DNA from: JAAUTS01 sp038250235
Lineage (GTDB): Bacteria > Verrucomicrobiota > Verrucomicrobiia > Methylacidiphilales > JAAUTS01
Length of the DNA stretch: 30,780 nt
Direction of reading: 5' to 3'
Assembly (NCBI GenBank): GCA_038250235.1
Contig: JBBSCO010000034.1
Location: 1-30,780 of the forward strand
This document shows, one piece after another, positions 22,426 to 30,073 of this stretch. The notes beneath the pieces were generated by a model. That model did no database searches. It saw only the letters and a program-made list of their open reading frames with translations, and was not told the DNA's origin. Each line of letters begins with the position of its first letter. Position 1 is the stretch's first letter. A program made the position numbers and the translations under genes.

Positions 22426-23176
22426 TGTTTTCCTCCGTCAGGATGCGTCCGGCACGCATGCTAATCACCCGCCCAGTTCTTGCCGCCAAAACGGGATCAT
22501 GTGTGACCAGAACGAGGGCGGTGCCGGTTTCCTTGTTGAGGCGGAAGAGCATTTCCACTATCGGGTCACTGGTTGCGCTGTCGAGATTTCCGGTGGGTTC
22601 GTCCGCGAACAAAAGCGCAGGGCGGTGGACAAAAGCGCGGGCCAGGGCAACACGTTGTTGTTCTCCGCCTGAGAGCTGGGATGGGTAATGATGAAGGCGG
22701 TCTTGCAATCCGACTTCGGCCAGAAGTCGGCAGGCCTCCGGGCCCCCGTCGTTTTGTCCCCGCAGTTCCAGTGGAACAAGGACATTTTCCAGGGCGGTTA
22801 GGGTGGGGATGAGTTGAAAGTTTTGAAAAACGAAACCGACCATGCGGTTGCGCAGAGCGGCGCGCTGATCTTCGTCCAGGAGACCGAGTTGCTGGCCGGC
22901 CAGCCTGACCCAACCTTCGCTGGGTTGGTCCAATCCAGCACAAAGTCCCAGCAGGGTGGTTTTGCCGCTGCCGGAGGGTCCGATGATTGCGCAGGATTCC
23001 CCGGCATGGACGCTGAGATTGACGGCTTGTAAAACGGTCAGTTCATGGCCGCCGTTGCGATAGGTGCGCCCAAGATCCCGGGTTTCCAGGATCAGGTCAT
23101 TGACAGAAGAGGGTTCGGGAACGACATTGGGACGGGAGTTGACCGAAGATGAAGAAGAGCTGTTTGTATCAATCAT
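22412..23176 (-). CDS. ybbA: ABC transporter ATP-binding protein, YbbA/LolD type
   Basis: The 254-residue ATPase has Walker A GPSGSGKTT (about residues 66-74), Q-loop GFVFQNFQLIP, signature LSGGEQQRVALARAF, Walker B ALLFADEPTGNLDS and the switch VLVTHDP. It closely follows YbbA/LolD. The start ATG at 23176 gives MIDTNSSSSSSVNS, an N-terminal low-complexity Ser/Pro segment of about 25 residues before the domain proper (LILETRDLGRTYRNGGH); no other ATG lies between. An upstream ATG at 23248 would place 24 more, very basic, residues inside tesA and is unlikely. The start lies 28 bases inside the divergent tesA reading frame, so the promoters of the two genes lie within each other's coding sequence. 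Confidence 0.92.
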   Translation of the reverse strand: MIDTNSSSSSSVNSRPNVVPEPSSVNDLILETRDLGRTYRNGGHELTVLQAVNLSVHAGESCAIIGPSGSGKTTLLGLCAGLDQPSEGWVRLAGQQLGLLDEDQRAALRNRMVGFVFQNFQLIPTLTALENVLVPLELRGQNDGGPEACRLLAEVGLQDRLHHYPSQLSGGEQQRVALARAFVHRPALLFADEPTGNLDSATSDPIVEMLFRLNKETGTALVLVTHDPVLAARTGRVISMRAGRILTEENNVRP

Positions 23177-23871
23177 GGGTATTACGGAGACTAGGTTCGG
23201 TTCTGTTATTGAACGGTATACTATGCTTCTCCTCCGTCGCCTGCGCAAGTGACCAAAATGCGGTTCCGGGACGGATTGTGGTTCTGGGTGACAGCATCAC
23301 GTCCGGTTATGGGCTGCAAGACCCGGCCCGGGAAACGTATCCGGCCCTGTTAAGCCAAAAAATTGCCCAGGCAGGCTGGTCGTATCAACTGGTGAATGCG
23401 GGCGTGAGCGGGGACACCACCGCAGGAGGCCTGGGACGAATTCAATGGGTCATGAAAGGCGGGGCGGATGTATTAATCGTGGCCTTGGGCGGGAATGACG
23501 GCCTGCGTGGCGTTGCCCCTGCCACCACAGCCTCCAATTTATCCGGCATCATCCAGGAAGCGCGGAGGCACCAGCCTAATGTTAGTATAATTTTGGCCGG
23601 GATGAGAATGCCGGAAAGCATGGGAGCGGCTTTTGTCCGTTCTTATGCTACGATTTTTCCGGACGTGGCCACCCGTGGAAAGGTGTCATTGATCCCGTAT
23701 TTTCTACAGGGAGTGGGAGGTGTTCCCCGTTTTAACCAGCCGGACCTGATCCACCCGACAGCGGAAGGCCAGCGTGTGATTGCTGAGACGGTTTGGAAAA
23801 CCCTGAGTCCCGTGCTGGAGATCAGACACAAATTCCTACTCGAAAAAAAGAGCGCGGCGCAGGACGGATAA
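23149..23871 (+). CDS. tesA: Arylesterase/acyl-CoA thioesterase I, SGNH hydrolase
   Basis: The 240-residue exported lipase/thioesterase has an N-terminal signal peptide (basic MKKSCLYQSWVLRR, hydrophobic LGSVLLLNGILCFSSVA, cleavage about A-C-A|S, residue 33) and the SGNH blocks: GDSIT (47-51, catalytic Ser49), GVSGDTT, GGND (114-117) and DLIH (199-202, catalytic Asp and His). The VAC near the cleavage site does not fit the lipobox well (Ser at -3), so a soluble periplasmic enzyme is preferred. GGGAG lies 10 bases before the ATG. It is divergent from ybbA-ybbP, the same arrangement as in E. coli, and overlaps the ybbA start by 28 bases. Its 3' end overlaps the MBOAT gene by 36 bases. Confidence 0.95.
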   Translation: MKKSCLYQSWVLRRLGSVLLLNGILCFSSVACASDQNAVPGRIVVLGDSITSGYGLQDPARETYPALLSQKIAQAGWSYQLVNAGVSGDTTAGGLGRIQWVMKGGADVLIVALGGNDGLRGVAPATTASNLSGIIQEARRHQPNVSIILAGMRMPESMGAAFVRSYATIFPDVATRGKVSLIPYFLQGVGGVPRFNQPDLIHPTAEGQRVIAETVWKTLSPVLEIRHKFLLEKKSAAQDG

Positions 23872-25107
23872 AGCGGTTTGGGGAGAAACGTTGTCGCCAG
23901 GGAAACGGTTCAATCCAGACAGAAGCAGGCAGGAGATGGCAACACCCGTCTGGGTAAAAATCCAACCACTGACTCTCGTGAAAAAAGAAGGGGAGCCGCC
24001 GCGCGGTATGAGGCGGGACTGAAGATAAACCAGGGAAGCCTGGATCATAAAAAAGGGAAGCCACTGCATCCAAAAGCCGGAAGAAGGCAGCCAGGAGGAA
24101 GAACCAGCCCAGAAAGCAGTGAAGAGGAGGGCGGAAGTCAGAAAGGTCAGGAAAATGGAGCGAAGCGGGTTCTGATTTCCTCCGGCAGGTTGATAGATGA
24201 ATTCCTTTAGAAAACGGTGATACAGCACCTGCCATCGTTGCCAAAAATCGCGCGGAGAGCAGGCCAGCAGGGGGAAATGGAAAAGAGGCGGGACATGGAC
24301 GCCGAACAATCTCGCCACAGCCACGGCGTAGTCGCAGTGTGCGGAAAGCCAGAGAAACCAGAGAAGGTAATGGGTGAAGATCTGATACCAAGCGGAAATA
24401 AAGGAGCCCGCCCCGTTTTCCTGCAAGCCGAATGGAATCAGGAGATGGGTCTGGAAAAGAAGCAGTTTGCCGGTGCCGAGGAGAAACATTTTTCCGGCCG
24501 GCCAAAAGTTTCCAGGTTCTTCAAGGGTGCGGCTCCATTGATCCGTTGGGGACAGAATGATCGGCTTGAACAATTGCGGGATAAACAGGATATAGCCCAG
24601 ATGTTCGAAAAAGCGCTGTCCCTGAACTTTGCCCTGATGGAATTCGCGTTCATACCACAGATAACGCAGGAAGAAACCGAGAAGCAGCGACTCCCTCAGC
24701 CATAACCAGAGCGCTGGTTTTGTGGCGAAGAGCAGGGGCAGGCTTTTCGGAATCAGAATGACAAAGGCGCCGAGGATGGCCCAAAAGAGGAGTCGGCGGT
24801 GTTTTCCCCCGAGATGGAGGCAGCCGAAAAGTGAGGCGGATGCCGCAAATAGGTAAAGTCCAAGAAAGGGTTCCACTTTGATCCAGAAAGCGAGGGAGCA
24901 AAGACCCAAAACGAGAGGAGCGTGGCCTTTGCTGCGGGCCAGAACCAGGAGCATGGCAACGCCGGCCAGGGACCAAAGCCAGCCATGTTCAAAGACCTCT
25001 GTGTAACCGATGAGCCAATAAACGAGAAAAAGTGGCGTGAGAAACAACAGGTAAAGCAGCAGCCAGCCCAGTCCCTTCAGGAGATCCCGAGGATGGAGAG
25101 GGTTCAT
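23836..25107 (-). CDS. MBOAT-like membrane protein without the usual catalytic His
   Basis: The 423-residue protein has about ten hydrophobic segments and the MBOAT landmark ACSPRDFWQRWQVLYHRFLK (282-301), followed by EFIYQPAGG as in AlgI/DltB/PatA acyltransferases (usual form SPxDFWRRWHxxLSxWLxxYxYxPLGG). The second landmark, normally GLWHGAxW with the active-site His, reads TAFWAGSSSW, so the His is Ala334 in W333-A334-G335. The protein may be inactive as an O-acyltransferase, use a different mechanism, or be a scaffold. It follows a PHP-domain gene by 16 bases on the same strand and converges on the SGNH hydrolase gene tesA with a 36-base overlap. MBOAT and SGNH enzymes often act together on extracellular polysaccharide, but here only their positions suggest it. 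Confidence 0.82.
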   Translation of the reverse strand: MNPLHPRDLLKGLGWLLLYLLFLTPLFLVYWLIGYTEVFEHGWLWSLAGVAMLLVLARSKGHAPLVLGLCSLAFWIKVEPFLGLYLFAASASLFGCLHLGGKHRRLLFWAILGAFVILIPKSLPLLFATKPALWLWLRESLLLGFFLRYLWYEREFHQGKVQGQRFFEHLGYILFIPQLFKPIILSPTDQWSRTLEEPGNFWPAGKMFLLGTGKLLLFQTHLLIPFGLQENGAGSFISAWYQIFTHYLLWFLWLSAHCDYAVAVARLFGVHVPPLFHFPLLACSPRDFWQRWQVLYHRFLKEFIYQPAGGNQNPLRSIFLTFLTSALLFTAFWAGSSSWLPSSGFWMQWLPFFMIQASLVYLQSRLIPRGGSPSFFTRVSGWIFTQTGVAISCLLLSGLNRFPGDNVSPQTALSVLRRALFFE

Positions 25108-25123
25108 TAAAAGGGACGGAGCT

Positions 25124-25834
25124 TCAAGGCCGGAGATACTTTCCCAGATGGTGTAATTGGAGGGGAAACATCACTCTGCCAAAAAAGAACAGCGTTCGTT
25201 TCAGGGAATAGGGCTGTGAAACCAGACGGGTGGGATTGGTTTTGAGTGCCGTAAAGAGGGAGCAGGCGTCCGCGTTCTCCGCTTCAATGACAGTGTAGTT
25301 TTTACCGACCATGGAAAGGTCGTGGCTGTCGGAGTTGGCAATGACTGGTTTGCCGTTGGCCCGGGCCCAGTCCACGGCTATCTGGTTGGGGCGGTTGTAA
25401 AAGCTGAAGTAAAGATGGGCGTATTCGACGGCGTCAATCAGCCCTTTGATTTCATTCAGGACAGGACCGGCGCAGGTGGAGCGGGGATAAAAGGGGTGGG
25501 GAGCAAAGGCGAAGATGGAGTTACCGCGTTTTCCGCGAAGAGCCTGAAGATCCGCAAAGGTGAATGTGTCAGGAATTTCATCCGGTTGGACGTTGAGCAG
25601 AACGATTTCGCGGCCCTCAATCATTTTTTCAATACCAGGAATCAGCAACAGTCCTTTGGTGCGGGCGTAAAGTATGGCGGCAGGATGATGGTAGACGCTT
25701 CCGTGGGGAGTGATGGCAATGGCATGTAAACCAGCAGCCACTGATTGATCAACAAGTTGGAACTCGTTGTAAAAAAGACGATCCACCGGATCGGAGCTGC
25801 AATGGTGGTGTAAATCGATGTTGAAGGCCGGCAT
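25124..25834 (-). CDS. PHP-domain metal-dependent phosphoesterase-like protein
   Basis: The 236-residue protein belongs to the PHP (polymerase and histidinol phosphatase) superfamily, which uses clustered His/Asp metals for phosphoester cleavage. Metal motifs are at residues 7-11 (DLHHH, with CSSD following), AIAITPHG, LIPGIEKMIE (conserved Glu), FAPHPF and NSDSHDL near 168-174. The order and spacing match the PHP fold. There is no signal peptide. The C-terminus after SLFTALKT (KRTLFFFGRVMFPLQLHHLG) is basic and hydrophobic. It is the first gene of a two-gene - strand unit with the MBOAT gene 16 bases downstream. Substrate unknown; members include phosphatases, polymerase subunits and cyclic-nucleotide enzymes. 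Confidence 0.88.
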   Translation of the reverse strand: MPAFNIDLHHHCSSDPVDRLFYNEFQLVDQSVAAGLHAIAITPHGSVYHHPAAILYARTKGLLLIPGIEKMIEGREIVLLNVQPDEIPDTFTFADLQALRGKRGNSIFAFAPHPFYPRSTCAGPVLNEIKGLIDAVEYAHLYFSFYNRPNQIAVDWARANGKPVIANSDSHDLSMVGKNYTVIEAENADACSLFTALKTNPTRLVSQPYSLKRTLFFFGRVMFPLQLHHLGKYLRP

Positions 25835-25913
25835 GGCTGAGGCTGAGGATAGGAGAGAGCCGGAGGGGCCGCCAGTGGAAATTTGGCGGAAAATGGAGCG
25901 ACTATTTTTTTAC

Positions 25914-25930
25914 TGGCCCGGAGCGGGCCA
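25914..25930. promoter_or_regulatory. GC-rich hairpin in the PHP/lycopene cyclase gap
   Basis: TGGCCCG-GAG-CGGGCCA is a perfect 7-base-pair stem with a 3-base loop, located 31 bases before the lycopene cyclase ATG. A run of seven T precedes it on the + strand (25904-25911), not after it, so on either strand it lacks the layout of a standard terminator. It could be an mRNA leader hairpin or a regulator site. Confidence 0.4.
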
Positions 25931-25960
25931 TGGTTCAGGATATGAGGGGAACACGAAAAC

Positions 25961-26692
25961 ATGACCTATTTTAAATTCCATCTGATTTTCAACCTGCCGC
26001 TTTTGCTGTTGGGGGCGGTGCTGGCGGGGCCAGGTTTTTGGACGGGCCCTGTTCTGACTTCTGCAGGCCTGGTTTTGTTGTTGGTTATGATTTTTACGAC
26101 GCCTTGGGACAATTATGCGGTGGCGAAGGGGATCTGGGGTTTCCCCCGTGAACGGTTTTCGTTGAAGATATGGCATCTGCCCATTGAAGAATACGCCTTC
26201 TTCATCATTGAATCCGTGCAGGTCATGTGGCTGACCTACTGGTTGCTGGGCTTTTTTCCTGAGATGCAATCGTGGGCCAGCATCCCGATGTCACATCCTG
26301 TGGCGTGGGGTTCGACCGTGATTCTTTTGTTGGCATGGATTCTGGTTGGCCTTTGGGGCAGGAAACGTTTTCATGCCCTGTCGCGTGGACACTACGCCTG
26401 GCATCTGCTTTTCTGGTTTGTCCCGGTGATTGTCCTGCAGTGGGCCGTTGCGGGGGAGACCATTTTTCCCCGTTGGCCGGTCATCGCGCTGGTGACGGCC
26501 CTGGTGGGAACCTACCTGTCAGTGGCGGATTACATCGCGATTGACAAAGGGATCTGGCATTTTGACCAGAAGCAGATCACGGGTTTAAAGATCGGCAAAA
26601 AAATGCCATGGGAAGAGGCGGCCTTTTTTTATCTGACGGCCTTTTTGGTGGCGCAGAGTTTTGTCATTTTGTTGCCGGAAGCGTTGAGGTGA
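25961..26692 (+). CDS. Lycopene cyclase, fused CrtYc/CrtYd type
   Basis: The 243-residue integral membrane protein has seven hydrophobic segments and two repeats of the lycopene cyclase domain. The first repeat has TTPWDNYAVAKGIWGF and LPIEEYAFF; the second has SVADYIAIDKGIWHFD and MPWEEAAFF. The paired PIEE/PWEE motifs and GIW are the signature of the heterodimeric/fused cyclases (CrtYcd, archaeal and fungal types), which form beta-rings on lycopene. GAGGGG lies about 10 bases before the ATG. No other carotenoid gene (crtB, crtI, crtE) is in the window. It is followed by rfbF after a short gap on the same strand, which may be chance. An alternative function, such as a related C50 cyclase (CrtEb partner type), is possible. 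Confidence 0.9.
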   Translation: MTYFKFHLIFNLPLLLLGAVLAGPGFWTGPVLTSAGLVLLLVMIFTTPWDNYAVAKGIWGFPRERFSLKIWHLPIEEYAFFIIESVQVMWLTYWLLGFFPEMQSWASIPMSHPVAWGSTVILLLAWILVGLWGRKRFHALSRGHYAWHLLFWFVPVIVLQWAVAGETIFPRWPVIALVTALVGTYLSVADYIAIDKGIWHFDQKQITGLKIGKKMPWEEAAFFYLTAFLVAQSFVILLPEALR

Positions 26693-26735
26693 ATTAACTC
26701 GCAAGGAAAGCATGGGCTGTGCTTGCATTGATCCA

Positions 26736-27521
26736 ATGAAAGTCGTGATCTTGTGCGGAGGTCGTGGGACGCGCTTGCGGGAAGAAACGGAATACCGGCC
26801 CAAGCCCATGGTTCCCATAGGGGGGCGTCCGATCCTTTGGCATATCATGAAAACCTATGCGCACTACGGGCATAGAGAGTTCATCCTTTGTCTTGGATAC
26901 AAAGGGGACATGATCAAAGATTATTTCCGGAATTACCTCTGGATGAACAGTGACGCAACCCTCAATCTTGGCCGCCAGCCCAAAGTCCAGTTCCATAACA
27001 GCCATGAGGAAGAAGATTGGAAAGTCACTCTGGCCGAGACGGGTGATGAAACCGGAACGGCAGGCAGGCTGAAAAAAATTGAGCCCTACCTGGGCCAGGA
27101 CGAGGCGTTTTTGTTTACCTATGGAGATGGGGTGGCCGATGTGGATATCAACAAGGTCATAGCGTTCCACCGGGAATCCGCCCGTCTGCTGACCCTGACG
27201 GCGGTGCATCCCCCTGGGCGTTTTGGCGATCTTGGTTTTGAAGGCGAAGCCCTCGTGGCCAGCTTCCAAGAAAAAGCAGTTGCAGAGGGTGGTTGGATCA
27301 ATGGCGGCTATTTTGTGGCCTCCCGTCGCGTTTTGGAAAACCTGGAAGGTTGTGAAAAAATCATGTTCGAGCAGGAACCGATCCGTGCATTGGCATCAGC
27401 CAAACAGTTGGCGGCCTATAGGCACACCGGGTTTTGGCGTCCCATGGACACCTACCAGGAAATGCTTTCCCTCAATGAAATGTGGAGCCAGGGCCAGGCT
27501 CCATGGAAAGTCTGGACATGA
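26736..27521 (+). CDS. rfbF: Glucose-1-phosphate cytidylyltransferase
   Basis: RfbF makes CDP-glucose from CTP and glucose-1-phosphate. The nucleotide-binding start MKVVILCGGRGTRLREET, then YRPKPMVPIGGRPILWHIMK, and later DWKVTLAETGDETGTAGRLK, YGDGVADVDI and the Arg/Gly-rich EKAVAEGGWINGGYFV are all typical of this family (E. coli/Salmonella length 257; here 261). The ATG at 26736 gives the conserved start; an ATG at 26712 adds eight residues (MGCACIDP) and has AGGA very close upstream, so it cannot be excluded. The gene overlaps rfbG by ATGA. This is the first step of the CDP-3,6-dideoxyhexose pathway. Confidence 0.95.
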   Translation: MKVVILCGGRGTRLREETEYRPKPMVPIGGRPILWHIMKTYAHYGHREFILCLGYKGDMIKDYFRNYLWMNSDATLNLGRQPKVQFHNSHEEEDWKVTLAETGDETGTAGRLKKIEPYLGQDEAFLFTYGDGVADVDINKVIAFHRESARLLTLTAVHPPGRFGDLGFEGEALVASFQEKAVAEGGWINGGYFVASRRVLENLEGCEKIMFEQEPIRALASAKQLAAYRHTGFWRPMDTYQEMLSLNEMWSQGQAPWKVWT

Positions 27522-28627
27522 GCCGTCTGCGTAGAGCCTATGAGGGTAAAAAAGTCCTCATCACAGGTCATACTGGCTTCAAGGGTTCGTGGTTGTCGGA
27601 ATGGCTTTTGGGCCTCGGTGCCAGGGTCAGTGGCTATGCATTGGAAGCGGAGGACGAAGATGGAAATTACTCAATGTCAGATCTGGCGTCCCGTATGCAT
27701 CATCACGTGGGTGATGTCAGGGACAGGCATCTTTTCACGGAATTTTTGAAACAAGACGCATACGATTTTATTTTTCATCTGGCCGCCCAGCCTTTGGTGG
27801 GGGATTCCTATCGCAAACCGGTGGAGACCTGTGAAACCAACATCATGGGAACCTGTCATCTTCTTGAAGCCGCGCGTTCTTTCACCCATCCCTGTTCCAT
27901 GGTGGTTGTGACGACTGACAAATGTTATGAAAACATGGAACGTCCCCTGGCGTATTCCGAAGCCGATCCGCTGGGTGGCAGGGATCTTTATAGTGCCAGT
28001 AAGGCGGCAGTGGAATTGTTATCCCACGCCTATCGTTGTTCTTTTTTTCAAAATTCGTCTGTCATGGTGGCCACGGCCCGCGCGGGCAATGTGATCGGCG
28101 GGGGAGATATGGCCAGGGACAGGATCGTTCCCGACGCCGTGCGTGCTTCCCGTTCCGGTCACTCCATGATACTCCGCAATCCTGCTTCAACGCGGCCCTG
28201 GCAGCATGTGCTGGAACCCTTGAGCGGCTATCTCTGGCTGGGGGTTCGATTGTCGGAAACATCTTCCACAGACGGAGAATTGTGCGGCGCCTTCAATTTT
28301 GGTCCCAGACTTGATTCCAACAGAAGCGTGTATCAACTGGTTGAGGAATTGTGCAGGCATCTTCCGGTCCGCTTTACGATGGAAGCTGTAGCTGCGGTTC
28401 AATCTTTTCATGAAGCGGGATTGCTGAATCTTGATAGTGCGAAGGCGGAAGCGGTTCTGCATTGGAGACCGGTTTGGAATTTCGAAACAGCAGTCAAAAA
28501 TACTGCGGTATGGTATCGTGAAGTGGATCAGGGGAAAAACGCAGCGGATGCGACGAGACATGATATTGCCGCATATGAAAGAGCCGCGCATGGAGCGGGG
28601 CTGCCGTGGAGTTTAAACCAGGAATGA
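27518..28627 (+). CDS. rfbG: CDP-glucose 4,6-dehydratase
   Basis: RfbG is an extended SDR that converts CDP-glucose to CDP-4-keto-6-deoxyglucose. The NAD loop VLITGHTGFKGSWLSEWL is diagnostic (TGHTGFKGSW), followed by FHLAAQPLV, the Thr-Asp pair in VVVTTDKCYEN, and the catalytic YSASKAAVELL. NVIGGGDMARDRIVPD and STRPWQHVLEPLSGYLWL are also conserved in this enzyme. Length 369 (family about 360). The ATG at 27518 overlaps the rfbF stop (ATGA) and has GGAAAG 9 bases upstream; earlier ATGs at 27482 and 27503 add unconserved residues. Its stop is followed by the rfbH start with a second ATGA overlap. Confidence 0.96.
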   Translation: MSRLRRAYEGKKVLITGHTGFKGSWLSEWLLGLGARVSGYALEAEDEDGNYSMSDLASRMHHHVGDVRDRHLFTEFLKQDAYDFIFHLAAQPLVGDSYRKPVETCETNIMGTCHLLEAARSFTHPCSMVVVTTDKCYENMERPLAYSEADPLGGRDLYSASKAAVELLSHAYRCSFFQNSSVMVATARAGNVIGGGDMARDRIVPDAVRASRSGHSMILRNPASTRPWQHVLEPLSGYLWLGVRLSETSSTDGELCGAFNFGPRLDSNRSVYQLVEELCRHLPVRFTMEAVAAVQSFHEAGLLNLDSAKAEAVLHWRPVWNFETAVKNTAVWYREVDQGKNAADATRHDIAAYERAAHGAGLPWSLNQE

Positions 28628-30045
28628 GCCGCACGCCCGAAGAGCTAAAAGCGGAGATTTTGCGTATGACGCGCGAATACAGCAATCTCGTGCACATGCC
28701 CAACCATCCCGGACATCCGTCCGCTTTTGTTCCGGGCGAAACCATCGTTCCCTATGCCGGGAGGGTTTTTGACGCAGATGAGGTGGAGGCTGCGGTTTCT
28801 TCGACTCTGGACTTCTGGCTTACCCTTGGGCCTGAGGGTGAGGCTTTTGAGGGCGAACTGGCCTCCTTTCTGGGAACCCGGCGTTCCCTGCTGACCAATT
28901 CCGGTTCCTCGGCCAATCTCCTTGCACTTTCAAGCCTGACAAGTCATAAGCTGCCAGAAGAGCGCAGAATCCGGCGAGGTGATGAAGTGATTACCTGTGC
29001 GGCCGGATTTCCGACAACAGTGGCCCCCATTGTCCAAAACGGTGCGGTGCCTGTTTTTATAGATGCCGATCCGCTGACGGGAAATGCCAGCCTGGAACAT
29101 CTTGAAGAGGCTTACAGGCCCGGGAAAACCAAGGCGGTCATGATGGCCCACGGACTGGGGAATCCGTTTGATCTGTCAAGGGTGGTGGATTTTTGCTCCA
29201 GGTATGGGCTTAGGTTGGTTGAAGACAATTGTGATGCGCTCGGATCCGCTTACCGGATGCCGGGCGGGGACATGAAGCTGACAGGCACGTTCGGCGATCT
29301 CAGCACCCAAAGTTTTTATCCTCCCCACCATTTGACCATGGGGGAGGGCGGGGCGGTGAATGTGGTCAGCGACATGAAGCTGAAGGTTTTGGTGGAAAGT
29401 TTCCGGGATTGGGGACGTGACTGCTGGTGTGCCAGCGGAAAAGACAATACCTGCAACAAACGTTTCGGCTGGAAGCTGGGGGAATTGCCAGAGGGGTATG
29501 ATCATAAATATATCTACAGTCATCTGGGTTATAACATGAAGCCGCTGGATCCACAGGCTGCCATTGGACGGCAGCAATTGAAAAAACTACCGGCTTTCAT
29601 CCAGGCGCGAAAAAAGAACTGGGAAACCCTGAGGCGGGGGCTTGCGGATTTAGAAGACACCTTTGAATTCAGCCTTCCCACGCACGCCAAAGGATGGACG
29701 ACGGATGGTTTTGTTTGGGATCATTCCGGGGCAGTCTGCTCGCCATCGTGGTTCGGGTTTCTTCTCCTGGTTCGGCCTTCTGCTCCGTTCACGAGCAGGG
29801 ATTTGGCACGGTATCTGGATGAAAAGAAAATCGGCAACCGAATGTTTTTCGGAGGGAATCTGATCCGTCAGCCTGCATTTGTGCAATTGAAAAAGGAACA
29901 ACCGGAGGCCTTCCGCACGATTGGTGACTTGAAGGGCGCGGACCGGATCATGCAGGAAGCCTTGTTTCTAGGAACCTATCCCGGTCTGTCTCCTGCAATG
30001 TTGGCATATATGATTGAGACAATCGGAAACTTTGTGCGGAAATAG
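28624..30045 (+). CDS. rfbH: CDP-4-dehydro-6-deoxyglucose 3-dehydratase (E1), RfbH
   Basis: E1 is a PLP- and [2Fe-2S]-dependent dehydratase that removes the 3-OH group to start 3,6-dideoxy sugar formation. It has the aspartate aminotransferase-like fold, but the PLP lysine site carries His: SFYPPHHLTMGEGG (HH at 235-236). The iron-sulfur cysteines are present: C203 (EDNC), and C267, C269, C277 in DCWCASGKDNTC. The length, 473, is a little over the family's 437. An E3 reductase (RfbI) is expected for the reaction but is not in the window. The ATG at 28624 overlaps the rfbG stop by ATGA; a GTG at 28606 would add six residues. The downstream epimerase gene starts after 28 bases. Confidence 0.95.
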   Translation: MSRTPEELKAEILRMTREYSNLVHMPNHPGHPSAFVPGETIVPYAGRVFDADEVEAAVSSTLDFWLTLGPEGEAFEGELASFLGTRRSLLTNSGSSANLLALSSLTSHKLPEERRIRRGDEVITCAAGFPTTVAPIVQNGAVPVFIDADPLTGNASLEHLEEAYRPGKTKAVMMAHGLGNPFDLSRVVDFCSRYGLRLVEDNCDALGSAYRMPGGDMKLTGTFGDLSTQSFYPPHHLTMGEGGAVNVVSDMKLKVLVESFRDWGRDCWCASGKDNTCNKRFGWKLGELPEGYDHKYIYSHLGYNMKPLDPQAAIGRQQLKKLPAFIQARKKNWETLRRGLADLEDTFEFSLPTHAKGWTTDGFVWDHSGAVCSPSWFGFLLLVRPSAPFTSRDLARYLDEKKIGNRMFFGGNLIRQPAFVQLKKEQPEAFRTIGDLKGADRIMQEALFLGTYPGLSPAMLAYMIETIGNFVRK

Positions 30046-30073
30046 AGAGTCAGCATAAACAGGAAAAAAATCC

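Noticed and set aside
23101..23248. Longer ybbA starting at 23248
   Set aside because: Would add 24 Arg-rich residues encoded antisense to the tesA signal peptide, without family support.
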